From JADKHC01 sp047600805 (lineage in GTDB: Bacteria > Verrucomicrobiota > Verrucomicrobiia > Opitutales > Opitutaceae): a DNA stretch of 64,000 bases. Location of the stretch: assembly GCA_047600805.1 (NCBI GenBank), contig JASGKG010000001.1:3844001-3908000 (forward strand). Reading direction: 5' to 3'. The translations under genes and the position numbers were made by a program. Under the pieces are notes generated by a model. It worked only from the letters and a program-made list of their open reading frames with translations. It searched no databases and was not told where the DNA came from. This document shows positions 45,888-54,058 of this stretch, piece after piece (positions within the stretch are counted from its first letter, which is position 1; the number at the start of each line of letters is the position of its first letter).

Positions 45888-47525
45888 ATGGGAAGGGCCG
45901 ATATAGAGGGGCCTTTCGTTGGTCTAAATCTCGTGATCAAAAATTTAACACTTAAACAGCGACTTTTAATTCTGCCGGTCCTTTTCCTGATCGGACTGGG
46001 TGGGCTGCAGTTGGCGAACTGGCTAATGGCGCGGCATACGAACCTGAAGATTGTTTTGCCGATCCTAGAGAAGGAAATGCTGGATGCTCACAAGCGTGAG
46101 TTGAAATCTCTCGTTGACGCGGAAATCACGAGTATCGCGCCGCTCGTGGCGGCGGCGAAAACGCGTGAGGATAAAATCGCGGTGATCGTCGAGCACACCG
46201 ATCCGGTGCGGTTTTTTGACGATCGTTCGGGATACTTTTTCGCTTATGATTTCGAAGGCGTTAGAATCAATGTTCCGACAAACAAATCTCAGAACGGGAA
46301 AAACTTGATCGAGCTTACCGATGCCAAAGGGTTTCGCTTTGTCGAAGCGCTCACGAGGGCGGGAAAGCAGGGAGGTGGTTTTGTGGAGTACGATTTCGAT
46401 AAGCCTGGCAAGGGCGTTCAGCCCAAACTGAGCTATGCGATGCCCGTGCCAGGGACTGACTTCTTGATCGGCACCGGTGTGTACGTCGACGATGTGGAAG
46501 TGGAACGTGCCGCGTTTGCGCGAACGATGGAGGCGCAAAACCGCAGGTTTCTTATGATCGCGGGCTGCATATTTTTGGCGGTGCTCGCCGTTGTCACCAC
46601 CTTTACCACGATGCTCTCAAGTTCGCTCACGCGTGTCATCACCGATGTGGTGTTGCAGATAAGAGCGAGTTCGGAGGAGGTTGCTTCGGCCTCGAATCGC
46701 TTAAATGAGTCGAGCCACGCGCTTGCCGATGGATCGAGCCGTCAGGCGGCTTCCTTGGAAGAGACGAGTGCCTCGCTCGAAGAACTTTCCGGCATGACCA
46801 AAACGAACGCCGATAACGCCCACAAGGGAAATGAGCTTTCGAAACAGACGCGGTCGGCCGCGGAGCAAGGCGTTGCTGCTGTTACGAGCATGTCGAGCGC
46901 GATGGATACGATTAAAGCAAGCAGCCACGACATCGCCAAAATCATCAAAACCATCGATGAAATCGCTTTCCAAACCAATATACTCGCCCTAAACGCAGCG
47001 GTGGAAGCAGCCCGGGCGGGCGAAGCAGGAATGGGATTCGCCGTCGTTGCCGAAGAGGTGCGAGGGCTCGCACATCGGAGCGCGCAGGCGGCGAAAGAGA
47101 CGGAAGCTCAAATTTCCACGGCGATTGCCAACATCGATGGCGGCGCGTCTATCGCTGTGCAAATGGCCGAGTCGCTCAATCTGATCGCGGCAAAGGCGCG
47201 AGAATTGGACCATATCGCGTCAGAGACCGCGTCAGCCGCGTCGCAGCAAAACGACGGAATTTCGCAAATCAGCACGGCAGTCAGCGAAATGGACAAGGTC
47301 ACGCAGGAGAATGCCGCGGGGGCAGAGGAGAGTGCCTCTGCTGCGAGCGAGTTGAGCGCGCAGGCTGAGATGCTCAAAGAAGCGGTCGCAAAGTTGGCTC
47401 AATTGGTCGAGAAACGGCGAGCCGGGCAGCCACAGCAACCTTTAGGCAGGGACAACGTTGATAAATCATCGACGCCACTGACGCGCAAAGCGCCCCAACT
47501 GGCATCGCCTAAAAGTAGCGCTTAA
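45888..47525 (+). CDS. methyl-accepting chemotaxis protein with single Cache domain
   Basis: About 545 residues. One N-terminal membrane helix (LLILPVLFLIGLGGLQLANWLM), a periplasmic single-Cache domain (about 75-230, with SGYFFAYDFEGVRINVPTNKSQNGKNLIELTDAKG and a TDFLIGTGVYVDDVE end), a second helix (MIAGCIFLAVLAVVTTFTTML) and a long signalling coiled coil. The hairpin tip DEIAFQTNILALNAAVEAARAGEAGMGFAVVAEEVR is the invariant CheA/CheW-contact region. It senses a small ligand and controls CheA; no che genes are in the window. The frame opens at 45759; ATG 45888 has an AAAGAG upstream, and GTG 45933 is the alternative. Confidence 0.92.
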   Translation: MGRADIEGPFVGLNLVIKNLTLKQRLLILPVLFLIGLGGLQLANWLMARHTNLKIVLPILEKEMLDAHKRELKSLVDAEITSIAPLVAAAKTREDKIAVIVEHTDPVRFFDDRSGYFFAYDFEGVRINVPTNKSQNGKNLIELTDAKGFRFVEALTRAGKQGGGFVEYDFDKPGKGVQPKLSYAMPVPGTDFLIGTGVYVDDVEVERAAFARTMEAQNRRFLMIAGCIFLAVLAVVTTFTTMLSSSLTRVITDVVLQIRASSEEVASASNRLNESSHALADGSSRQAASLEETSASLEELSGMTKTNADNAHKGNELSKQTRSAAEQGVAAVTSMSSAMDTIKASSHDIAKIIKTIDEIAFQTNILALNAAVEAARAGEAGMGFAVVAEEVRGLAHRSAQAAKETEAQISTAIANIDGGASIAVQMAESLNLIAAKARELDHIASETASAASQQNDGISQISTAVSEMDKVTQENAAGAEESASAASELSAQAEMLKEAVAKLAQLVEKRRAGQPQQPLGRDNVDKSSTPLTRKAPQLASPKSSA

Positions 47526-47582
47526 TTTCCGCCTCTCCGGCTCCGCGGTTGCATCGTGGCGCGGGATGCGGTTGCGTGGGGC

Positions 47583-49514
47583 ATGAAGCGTTACCTCGTT
47601 GCGATCTTAGTAATGGTATTTGCATGTGCGGTCGCTCGGCCAAAGGAGATCGGATCGCCGCTGAAACTCGTGAGGACTGGGCATCCGCGGCTGCTGCTGA
47701 CGGACGAGGCGCTGGCGACGGCGCTCGCCGAAGCTAAGAAGGATCCTTTGCGTGCTGCGTTGCACGAGCGCATTGTGGCGACTGCGGAGTCGGTACTGAA
47801 CGCGCCATCTGCCCGAAAAATTCCGGCAGGAAACCTGTCGCTCGATCAAGAGCGCTACGCGGTGTTCTATATTCTCCATTGCGCGATGGCTTACCGATTG
47901 ACCCATGACGAACGCTTCCTCGCGCGAGCCAAAGCCGAACTTTTAAACGTCGCCAATTTCGAAGATTGGAACCCTGATCATTTCCTCGACGTGGGTGAGC
48001 TGAGTTTCGCCGTCGCGATCGGCTACGACTGGCTTTTCCCGCAGCTGCAACCAGCAGAGCGACAGCTGCTCAAACAAGCGCTGATGACAAAATCGCTGGC
48101 ACTGGCCGATGTGACGTATGCCGCGAAAGAAAAGAAAGGCAGGCGGATGGAATGGGCGGTGAAAGGCAGCAATTGGAATCAAGTATGTAACAGTGGGGTG
48201 CTTTGCGCGGCACTCGTGCTCGCGGATGAAGAGCCGCAGCTGGTCGAGCGCATTGTGTCCGGCGTGCGCAGCTCGTTGCCGATCGGAATGGCGCCCTACG
48301 CCCCCGATGGCGAGTACCCGGAAGGGCCGGGGTATTGGACGTTTGGGACGACGTACAACGTGATCGGACTCGCGGCGCTGGAGGGCATTCTTGGTATGGA
48401 TTTCGGTTTGGCGAAAGCGTCGGGATTCGACCGAACCATTGACTATGTCGAAGCCATTCACGGGCCTTTCGGGGTGCCGTTCAATTATGCAGACTCTACG
48501 GACGATCCGCAAAATTCTCCTGCGCGTTCCTGGCTGGCACAGCGATACCATCGCCCGATTGCGTTGCGCAACACGCGCTCACTGCTGGCGGCCACGCTGG
48601 CGGCGGAGAAAATCACACCCTTTGATCCGGCGATTCAAATTCAGGTGGTGAACCGTTTCTTTCCGCTGCACGCGAGCTGGTTCTCGCCGGAGAACGCCGA
48701 AGCCGGTGAAGCCTTGCCGCTCGACCAGCATTTTCGAGGAGTGGCTGATTTGGCGGTTTTTCGAAGCGAATGGAACAACCCGCGCGCGCTCTTTGTTGGC
48801 CTCAAGGCTGGCGAGAATTCCTCCCACCACAACCATCTTGATCTCGGCTCGTTCGTGCTCGACGCTGACGGCGTACGCTGGGCGCTGGACCTCGGGCCTG
48901 ATGTCTACGAGCTTCCAGGATATTTCGACTATAAAGCGAAGCGTTGGGATTACTTCCGGGTCAACAACCATAGCCACAACACGATCACGCTGGGAGAAGC
49001 GCTGCAGAAGACGAAAACCGTTGCTCCTATCGTTACGTTCGGCAGCACGCGAGAACGCGGGTTTGCGATCGCCGACCTGACGGCAGCGTATCCAGATCAG
49101 GCAGCGAGTCTCCGCCGTGGTATTGCGCTGCTCGATCGCGCGCGTGTGCTGGTGCAGGATGAGTTCACACCTCTGAGGGCCGAAACACCGCTTTGCTGGA
49201 GGATGGTCACGCGAGCCAAGATCGATTTCGAGCGAGACGGTCGCGTGGCGGTTTTGAAAGATCAGGGTCGCGTACTGCGAGCGGAGATCCTCGAGCCAAC
49301 CCGGGCACGCTTCTCAAGCACGCCTGCCACGCCTCGAACCTCCATCGAGAGCCAAAACGCAGGCGCATCGATCCTCACGATTACTTTCGCCGTCTCCTCT
49401 GAAGCGCCGCTCCGTCTAGCTGTGTTGCTGACACCGGTGGGCGAAAAGTGGCCGCGACTGGCTACGCCTGGATTGAAGTTCCTTAACGAGTGGACGGACG
49501 CAGCCTCGAAATAG
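47583..49514 (+). CDS. heparinase II/III family protein (secreted polysaccharide lyase-like)
   Basis: 643 residues from the ATG at 47583, which gives a clean signal peptide (MKRYLVAILVMVFACAVARP). An alpha/alpha barrel domain (about 25-320: HPRLLLTDEALATALAEAKKDP, AIGYDWLFPQLQPAERQLLKQAL, GSNWNQVCNSGVLCAAL, PDGEYPEGPGYWTFGTTYNVIGLAALE) precedes a beta-sandwich domain with HHNHLDLGSFVLDADGVRWALDLGPD, the hallmark of heparinase II/III-like lyases. These cleave uronic-acid polysaccharides such as heparan or alginate by beta-elimination. The conserved Asn-Trp-Asn, Tyr and His candidates are visible. It stands alone after the chemotaxis gene. The substrate cannot be told from sequence. Confidence 0.85.
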   Translation: MKRYLVAILVMVFACAVARPKEIGSPLKLVRTGHPRLLLTDEALATALAEAKKDPLRAALHERIVATAESVLNAPSARKIPAGNLSLDQERYAVFYILHCAMAYRLTHDERFLARAKAELLNVANFEDWNPDHFLDVGELSFAVAIGYDWLFPQLQPAERQLLKQALMTKSLALADVTYAAKEKKGRRMEWAVKGSNWNQVCNSGVLCAALVLADEEPQLVERIVSGVRSSLPIGMAPYAPDGEYPEGPGYWTFGTTYNVIGLAALEGILGMDFGLAKASGFDRTIDYVEAIHGPFGVPFNYADSTDDPQNSPARSWLAQRYHRPIALRNTRSLLAATLAAEKITPFDPAIQIQVVNRFFPLHASWFSPENAEAGEALPLDQHFRGVADLAVFRSEWNNPRALFVGLKAGENSSHHNHLDLGSFVLDADGVRWALDLGPDVYELPGYFDYKAKRWDYFRVNNHSHNTITLGEALQKTKTVAPIVTFGSTRERGFAIADLTAAYPDQAASLRRGIALLDRARVLVQDEFTPLRAETPLCWRMVTRAKIDFERDGRVAVLKDQGRVLRAEILEPTRARFSSTPATPRTSIESQNAGASILTITFAVSSEAPLRLAVLLTPVGEKWPRLATPGLKFLNEWTDAASK

Positions 49515-49591
49515 GGGGGCGCAGGAAAGAGCGCGTCTCCCGAAACGGCGACAGAACGGGTGAACCTTCCTGCCGCTGAATACTGAGCCGT

Positions 49592-50074
49592 TTACTGGGC
49601 GGCGGGTTGAAAGAGCTCGACCGGGTTTCCGGAAGGATCGTCGAGAATAATCTCCGAGCCGCCTGGCCCTGTCAGTATCTCGCTTCGAAGACGCACATTC
49701 GCTTTGCGCAGCCGATCGATTTCGCTTTGGAGGTTGTCGACGTTGATCACAATCCTGGTCCAACCGCCAGGTTCGGCTTTGCGTCCGTCCAGCATTGGCT
49801 TGGCGGCTCCCCCTGGGCCGAAGGGGGTGCTCAGAATCAGTGCGAAATCGCCGCGCGAAAGCATAGCGAAGTTTCGATTTATCGGGAAGTCAGGCGCAAC
49901 CTGAAAGCCGAGGTGCTTCGTGTAGAAGGAAACGGCTTCGTCGATGTCGTTAACCATATAGCGTGTTCGGATAGTGCTCATGATCGTTTTCTCCTTGGGA
50001 TGCGTTGCGAATGATTCAGTGATAAAGGTGGCGGTAGCGAAAAACGCGATGCAGAGGAAGAGGGGAAGTTTCAT
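49592..50074 (-). CDS. VOC (glyoxalase/bleomycin-resistance) family protein
   Basis: One VOC module: TRYMVNDIDEAVSFYTKHLGFQV, FAMLSRGDFALILS, WTRIVINVDNLQSEIDRL, and the closing EIILDDPSGNPVELFQP with a metal-ligand-type Glu. From the ATG at 50074 the protein has a signal-peptide-like leader (MKLPLFLCIAFFATATFITESFA) and its start overlaps the sigJ stop as ATGA. A second in-frame ATG at 49981 has a stronger Shine-Dalgarno (AAGGAG, spacing 9) and would yield a leaderless cytosolic form of 129 residues. Family members are dioxygenases, lyases or resistance proteins; the substrate is unknown. It lies in the sigJ operon and is thus probably part of that regulon. Confidence 0.85.
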   Translation of the reverse strand: MKLPLFLCIAFFATATFITESFATHPKEKTIMSTIRTRYMVNDIDEAVSFYTKHLGFQVAPDFPINRNFAMLSRGDFALILSTPFGPGGAAKPMLDGRKAEPGGWTRIVINVDNLQSEIDRLRKANVRLRSEILTGPGGSEIILDDPSGNPVELFQPAAQ

Positions 50075-50988
50075 GGCGTTTTGGCGGGTTGTTGTTGCGC
50101 GGGCGAAGGTGGTTTGGGCCGATGAAGATGACGCAGTTTTTCAGGGTTGCTGATGACGAACACCGATTGGATGCGGCCGGCGACCACGCCGAAGGCCAGC
50201 ACAGCTTGGGCTCGGCCGCTATCGAACCTGACGATACCGGGAAGACCGTTGACGGTGGCAAATTGGACGGCGGCCGTTTCGATGCCATGTTTGCGCGTGG
50301 CGTGGAGCATGGCCCGCGCGACGGGCATGGCGCCATGAAGAGGTTTCAGTAGCGCGCCAGGTTTGTCGCCGCCGTCGGCTACGAGCACGACATTCTCCGA
50401 CAGGCGCGCGAGCATGCTTTCGAGATCGCCGTTTCGCAACGCTTCCAAAAAAGGCCCGACCAGTTTTTCGCCAGCATCGGGAGCAGCATCGTATCTAGGA
50501 CGCCGTTCTTCGACATGTTTGCGCGCACGAGCGAGTATCTGGCGGCAATTGGCTTCCGATTTATCGATGATGCGGGCGATATCAGCGAACTCGCAGTCGA
50601 AGCCTTCGCGCAAGATGAAGACGGCGCGTTCTGTGGGATTGAGCGTCTCCAGCAGCACAAGGAATGCGAGCGATAGTGAGTCTGCCAGCGTCGACGTATC
50701 GGCGGGATTTGGCGCTTTGTCGTCGACAAGTGGTTCGGGCAGCCATGAGCCGACGTACGTCTCGCGTCGCACGCGTGCGAGCTGAAGGTAGTTGATGGAG
50801 AGTCGTGTGATGACGGTTGTCAGCCATGCGCGGGGTGATCCAATCGCCTCGTCGTTTTGCTGCTGCCAGCGCAAATAGGTTTCCTGGACCATGTCCTGGG
50901 CGTCGGAGACCGAGCCGAGCATGCGATAGGCGATGCCGAAGAGCAGTTGACGATGTTCTTCAAAAATGGAAAGCGACTGATCGATCAT
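50071..50988 (-). CDS. sigJ: ECF41/SigJ-type RNA polymerase sigma factor with SnoaL-like C-terminal domain
   Basis: 305 residues. Region 2 (FEEHRQLLFGIAYRMLGSVSDAQDMVQETYLRWQ) and region 4 (LNPTERAVFILREGFDCEFADIARIIDKSEANCRQILARARKHV) are followed by an NTF2/SnoaL-like domain of about 120 residues. The linker motif YVGSWLPEPL and the C-terminal DGGDKPGA correspond to the WLPEP and DGGGK motifs that define ECF41, in which the C-terminal domain, not a separate anti-sigma factor, controls activity. A matching promoter lies directly upstream (51032-51058), implying autoregulation. The VOC gene follows with an ATGA overlap. Confidence 0.93.
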   Translation of the reverse strand: MIDQSLSIFEEHRQLLFGIAYRMLGSVSDAQDMVQETYLRWQQQNDEAIGSPRAWLTTVITRLSINYLQLARVRRETYVGSWLPEPLVDDKAPNPADTSTLADSLSLAFLVLLETLNPTERAVFILREGFDCEFADIARIIDKSEANCRQILARARKHVEERRPRYDAAPDAGEKLVGPFLEALRNGDLESMLARLSENVVLVADGGDKPGALLKPLHGAMPVARAMLHATRKHGIETAAVQFATVNGLPGIVRFDSGRAQAVLAFGVVAGRIQSVFVISNPEKLRHLHRPKPPSPAQQQPAKTP

Positions 50989-51031
50989 GGGGGAAAGATT
51001 TTAGCCATAAACGGGCGAGCTCTCGAATATG

Positions 51032-51058
51032 GACCGATCAGCTCGGTGGTTTGTGACA
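51032..51058 (-). promoter_or_regulatory. predicted ECF41 promoter of sigJ
   Basis: On the minus strand TGTCACA (51058-51052), 16 bases, then GGTC (51035-51032). This is one base from the TGTCACA-N16-CGTC pattern described for ECF41 sigma factors, and identical in form to the divergent site at 51102-51128. It gives a 5' leader of about 35-40 bases before the sigJ ATG at 50988. Confidence 0.75.
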
Positions 51059-51101
51059 AACACGCGGGATTTTTTTTGAGAGCGGGGCGGTCATCGCGGC
51101 C

Positions 51102-51128
51102 TGTCACAAAATTGAGGGCAAGACGGTC
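51102..51128 (+). promoter_or_regulatory. predicted ECF41 promoter of the divergent membrane gene
   Basis: TGTCACA (51102-51108), 16 bases, GGTC (51125-51128) on the plus strand. Two divergent copies with the same spacing and the same GGTC minus-10 element within 100 bases make chance unlikely. Transcription from here would start near 51135 and cover the ATG at 51180. Confidence 0.75.
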
Positions 51129-51214
51129 ATGGTTCAGGGCGCGCTCAATTTTCCAGAGCGGCAGCCCTTTCGGCAAAATATGAATATATATATTCCACGT
51201 TTGTTTACCTCCAC

Positions 51215-51586
51215 GTGCTCTCGGCCATCCTGGGCATTGGGCCGCTGACGGCGGTCGTGATCCTGTCCTCTTCGCGCGCACCTTTTGTGCCTAAGGAAAG
51301 GTTTTGGAATGTACTTCGAGTAGTCGGATGGGGACTCACAGCAATGCTGGTGACCGGTGGCCTCATCGACGCGCAAGCCCATGGAGCCTTCGGCAAAACC
51401 CTGTGGATTAAAACCTCGGTCGCTTTGTTCGTGGTGCTCGTTGTGGTATATGTGCTCGTCCGGCGTCGGGTGAAGCAAAGTACGGAATTCGCTTCGGCGG
51501 TTCCGGGTGCGGTGCGCCCCTTACTTTGGACAATGTGCACGCTCGTCGCGGCGATCGCGTATTTGATGGAGGCTAAACCTTTTTGA
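51215..51586 (+). CDS. four-helix membrane protein, SigJ-controlled; 5' end out of frame across an (AT)5 tract
   Basis: From the GTG at 51215 the protein has 123 residues and hydrophobic segments (AILGIGPLTAVVILSSS, NVLRVVGWGLTAMLVTGGL, TSVALFVVLVVVYVLV, RPLLWTMCTLVAAIAYLM). The frame upstream of the GTG still encodes sensible membrane sequence (YIYSTFVYLHVLSAILG) back to 51185 but has no start codon. An ATG at 51180 is out of phase by two bases, separated by an ATATATATAT tract (51184-51193). Loss of one AT unit would fuse it as MNIYSTFVYLHVLSAILG..., a natural 135-residue protein. The GTG product would lack half of the first helix. Position downstream of an ECF41-type promoter suggests an envelope or redox-stress role; the family is not identified. 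Confidence 0.6.
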   Translation: MLSAILGIGPLTAVVILSSSRAPFVPKERFWNVLRVVGWGLTAMLVTGGLIDAQAHGAFGKTLWIKTSVALFVVLVVVYVLVRRRVKQSTEFASAVPGAVRPLLWTMCTLVAAIAYLMEAKPF

Positions 51587-51645
51587 GCGGCCGGTGGTCT
51601 CCTGTGAGCACTTTCGGGAGGCAAGAATCTGTTGCTAGGCGATGG

Positions 51646-52020
51646 TCACGTAGAGGGTATTTTAATGAACCAAACGAGCGCTACGAGGAGGCCGAGGGAT
51701 ATCACGGTGCCCAAGGGCGCATACCATAACGTGCCACACGAACAAACGATAAGAGCCAATCGGCCTACAGCCGGGTTGAGCACAAACAACGCAGCTGCGG
51801 CGATCCAGAGAACGCCGAGGGACACGTGGGCAATTTTCATCGCTTGGCCGTGCGGGTCGAGGCCAACGCTTGCCACGATTTTAGACCATGGGCCCAGCTG
51901 CCCGGCGTGTGGTCCGCTGCTGGGTGTGGTGTAGTCGCCTTTGGTCAGAGCGCGAGCGCCGTCGTAGACGAACCAGCTACCTAGCAACAGGGCGGCCAAG
52001 GGGACGATGATTTTCAACAT
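51646..52020 (-). CDS. small inner-membrane protein of unknown function
   Basis: 124 residues with a signal-anchor-like first helix (MLKIIVPLAALLLGSWFVYDG), a polar periplasmic or cytoplasmic loop, and further helices (KIAHVSLGVLWIAAAALFVL, LALIVCSCGTLWYAPLGTVISLGLLVALVWF). No family is recognised. It stands between the SigJ-linked genes and a VOC gene on the same strand (35-base gap to that gene's stop), so the two may be co-transcribed. No good Shine-Dalgarno is visible. Confidence 0.6.
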   Translation of the reverse strand: MLKIIVPLAALLLGSWFVYDGARALTKGDYTTPSSGPHAGQLGPWSKIVASVGLDPHGQAMKIAHVSLGVLWIAAAALFVLNPAVGRLALIVCSCGTLWYAPLGTVISLGLLVALVWFIKIPST

Positions 52021-52055
52021 AATCGGGTTCTTAAAAGGAGTTGGGCGGTGGTTAG

Positions 52056-52442
52056 CTACAGGGGCTGGCCGAAACCGATGTCGTAACCATCGAGATCCTG
52101 GACGCCGAATTCGCGAACGTCGTACGGTTTGTTGGTCAGGCCGTAATCTATCTTCGCACCGCGATGGGTGAATTCGGCGAAGAGCGTTTCAATCTCGTCG
52201 ACCCAGAAGTACACGTTCCAAATGCCGGCATCGATTTTCCAGTGGGGCACGATTTCGAAGTTATCGGGTGCCCGGTCCAGCATGAGATGGAGACCGTCGC
52301 GGCTGAGGATGACAAAATCAGGTGGTTCGCCCCAGAAGCGAGTGTATGCGAAGCCCAATTTGTCGCGGTAATAATTCGCGGAGGCGACGACGTCGCGCAC
52401 CAGCAACACCGGAGCTGAAGAGGTAAGCCGTGCAGTTTTCAT
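52056..52442 (-). CDS. VOC family protein (bleomycin-resistance/glyoxalase fold)
   Basis: 128 residues from the ATG at 52442. Two beta-alpha-beta-beta-beta modules: APVLLVRDVVASANYYRDKLGFAYTRFWGEPPDFVILSR and WNVYFWVDEIETLFAEFTHRGAKIDYGL, ending in QDLDGYDIGFGQP, where the usual terminal metal-ligand Glu is replaced in DGYDIGF. This resembles bleomycin-resistance-like VOC proteins, many of which bind ligands without a metal. The open frame continues 41 codons upstream, but that stretch is Arg/Pro-rich and not VOC-like. The substrate is unknown. Confidence 0.78.
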   Translation of the reverse strand: MKTARLTSSAPVLLVRDVVASANYYRDKLGFAYTRFWGEPPDFVILSRDGLHLMLDRAPDNFEIVPHWKIDAGIWNVYFWVDEIETLFAEFTHRGAKIDYGLTNKPYDVREFGVQDLDGYDIGFGQPL

Positions 52443-52879
52443 CCGTCGGAGAAAACGCACTGAAAGCATTTCTGACGGTTCCGCAAATGGGAGAGTAGAC
52501 AGGCGGTGCGACGGCGGTAGTCCCAGAATGTTGAACGTTCGCCGAGCTGGCGCGGTCCTGAGCAAAGAGGCGGTTGGGGCCCTTTTTTATTCCCGCAAAG
52601 ATGTAGTGTAAACTGAGCGCACAGGCGCCTGCACGCTGGATGAGAGCGGAGTATGAGCACGCGTGGCTGGAGCGGTACGACTCGCTGAATTGAACGGCTC
52701 AAAGCGCTGGGAAGGCCGTGCGGAAAAATCAAGAGAAGGCGTCCGAAAAGGGCAACGGCAGCGCCCGCAACGGACCAGACGCCTTAAAGCTCAGCGGCGT
52801 CACGCCTGTCTTCTCACTGGCTTCGTTCTAGCGGTTTTTCACCAGTTGAAATTTCCTGAGGGCGGCAAAGTATTGAGCA
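52443..52879. other. Intergenic region, no supported gene
   Basis: About 440 bases between a minus-strand VOC gene and the EamA gene. A plus-strand frame near 52639-52810 (MRAEYEHAWLERYDSLN, stop, then about 45 further codons to a second stop) has protein-like composition and may be a gene remnant, but it has no ribosome binding site or recognised motif. Confidence 0.4.
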
Positions 52880-53854
52880 ATGCCGCCGCGTTCAAAGCAT
52901 CCGCAACATTTCCGCGCCGTGGCGATGCTCCTACTTGCGAATTTATTTTGGGGGCTGAGTTTTCCTACCATCAAGGCTTTGGCCCTGCTGCACGAAAAAG
53001 TTTTGCCGGGCAGCAGCAGTGGCTTTGTGACAGCGATGCTGGTGACGCCACGCTATATAGTCGGCGCTTTGGTGATGTTGATTTGGCAGGGGCGACGTCT
53101 CGGCGCGACCTCGAAGCTGGAAGTGCGCCAGGGCTTCGAACTTGGTCTTTTCACCACACTTGGCGTATTGCTCCAAAACGACGGCCTGCAGCACACGCAA
53201 GCGTCTACCTCGGCGTTTCTGACGCAGTTGTACGCGGTCCTGATTCCTGCCTGGGTGGGATTGCGCCAGCGGCGAAATCCGGGCGTGCGCGTGTGGATCT
53301 CCGGTGGACTGGTGCTGATCGGCGTCGCCATCCTGGGACGTTTTGACTGGAGGACATTTTCGCTTGGGCGTGGCGAATGGGTGACGTTGCTGGGATCGTT
53401 TTTCTTTGCGGGTCAAATCCTGTGCCTTGAGCGCAAGGAATTTGCCGGCAACGACGCGCTGCGTGTTACGACCGTGATGTTCGTCACTCAAGCGGCGATG
53501 TTTTCCGATTTTTCAATGTTCATTGTGCCTAACGTGACTTCGATGGCGCGCCTTTGGACCTCGGTCCCTTGGCTTGGCGGCACGCTGATGCTAGCTGGCG
53601 TGTGTACGGTGGCGGCGATCAACATCATGAATCGATGGCAGCCCAAAATCACCGCGATCGAAGCAGGGCTCATCTATTGCGTAGAACCAATTTTTGGAGC
53701 GCTTTTCGCTTTAGTTCTGCCGGCTTGGTATTCGCGCTGGTCTGGCATCGAGTATGCGAACGAAACAGCCACGCTAAGCCTGTTAATCGGCGGGGGACTC
53801 ATCACGGCGGCCAACATCCTGATAAATCTCCGGCCGACTGGGCTGCACAAATAG
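52880..53854 (+). CDS. EamA/DMT family transporter
   Basis: 324 residues with ten hydrophobic segments in two EamA repeats. The first begins AMLLLANLFWGLSFPTIKALALL (EamA signature NxxWGxxFxxxK) and continues to LGVLLQNDGLQHTQASTSAFLTQLYAVLIP; the second ends ITAIEAGLIYCVEPIFGALFALVL, the typical TAxxAxLIYxxEPIFAAL motif. Drug/metabolite transporters of this type export amino acids, nucleobases or other metabolites. The C-terminus INLRPTGLHK is cytoplasmic. No neighbour indicates a substrate. Confidence 0.88.
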   Translation: MPPRSKHPQHFRAVAMLLLANLFWGLSFPTIKALALLHEKVLPGSSSGFVTAMLVTPRYIVGALVMLIWQGRRLGATSKLEVRQGFELGLFTTLGVLLQNDGLQHTQASTSAFLTQLYAVLIPAWVGLRQRRNPGVRVWISGGLVLIGVAILGRFDWRTFSLGRGEWVTLLGSFFFAGQILCLERKEFAGNDALRVTTVMFVTQAAMFSDFSMFIVPNVTSMARLWTSVPWLGGTLMLAGVCTVAAINIMNRWQPKITAIEAGLIYCVEPIFGALFALVLPAWYSRWSGIEYANETATLSLLIGGGLITAANILINLRPTGLHK

Positions 53855-53871
53855 ACGGATTGTATCTGAGA

Positions 53872-53902
53872 AACAAAAAGCCGCGGAATGAATCCGCGGC
53901 TT
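53872..53902 (-). terminator. Rho-independent terminator facing the minus strand
   Basis: AAGCCGCGGA and TCCGCGGCTT (53879-53888 / 53893-53902) form a ten-base-pair stem with an ATGA loop. On the minus strand a T-tract follows (TTTTTGTTT), so it terminates transcription from the FRG-gene side; it may also stop EamA transcripts. Confidence 0.7.
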
Positions 53903-53935
53903 GAGGGAATTGGCGATGGCGTGGCACTGAATAAT

Positions 53936-54020
53936 TCAAAATGTAAGTGTTCTCCCTAGGAGGGGCGCGGCCCGCGAATAATTGAGTGATTGCTTGTGCT
54001 AGATAATCAAAATGTAAGTG
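53936..54020. repeat. direct repeat TCAAAATGTAAGTG at the island edge
   Basis: TCAAAATGTAAGTG is found at 53936-53949 and again at 54007-54020, each preceded by AATA/ATAA-type sequence; two GATAATTGA/AATAATTGAG-type stretches accompany them. This small AT-rich block marks the change from GC-rich core genes to the AT-richer island. Spaced short direct repeats of this kind occur in transposon ends and phage attachment regions; no transposase lies beside them. Confidence 0.5.
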
Positions 54021-54058
54021 GCGGATAATTGATTGTGTGTGGTAGTGGTGATCTGGGG

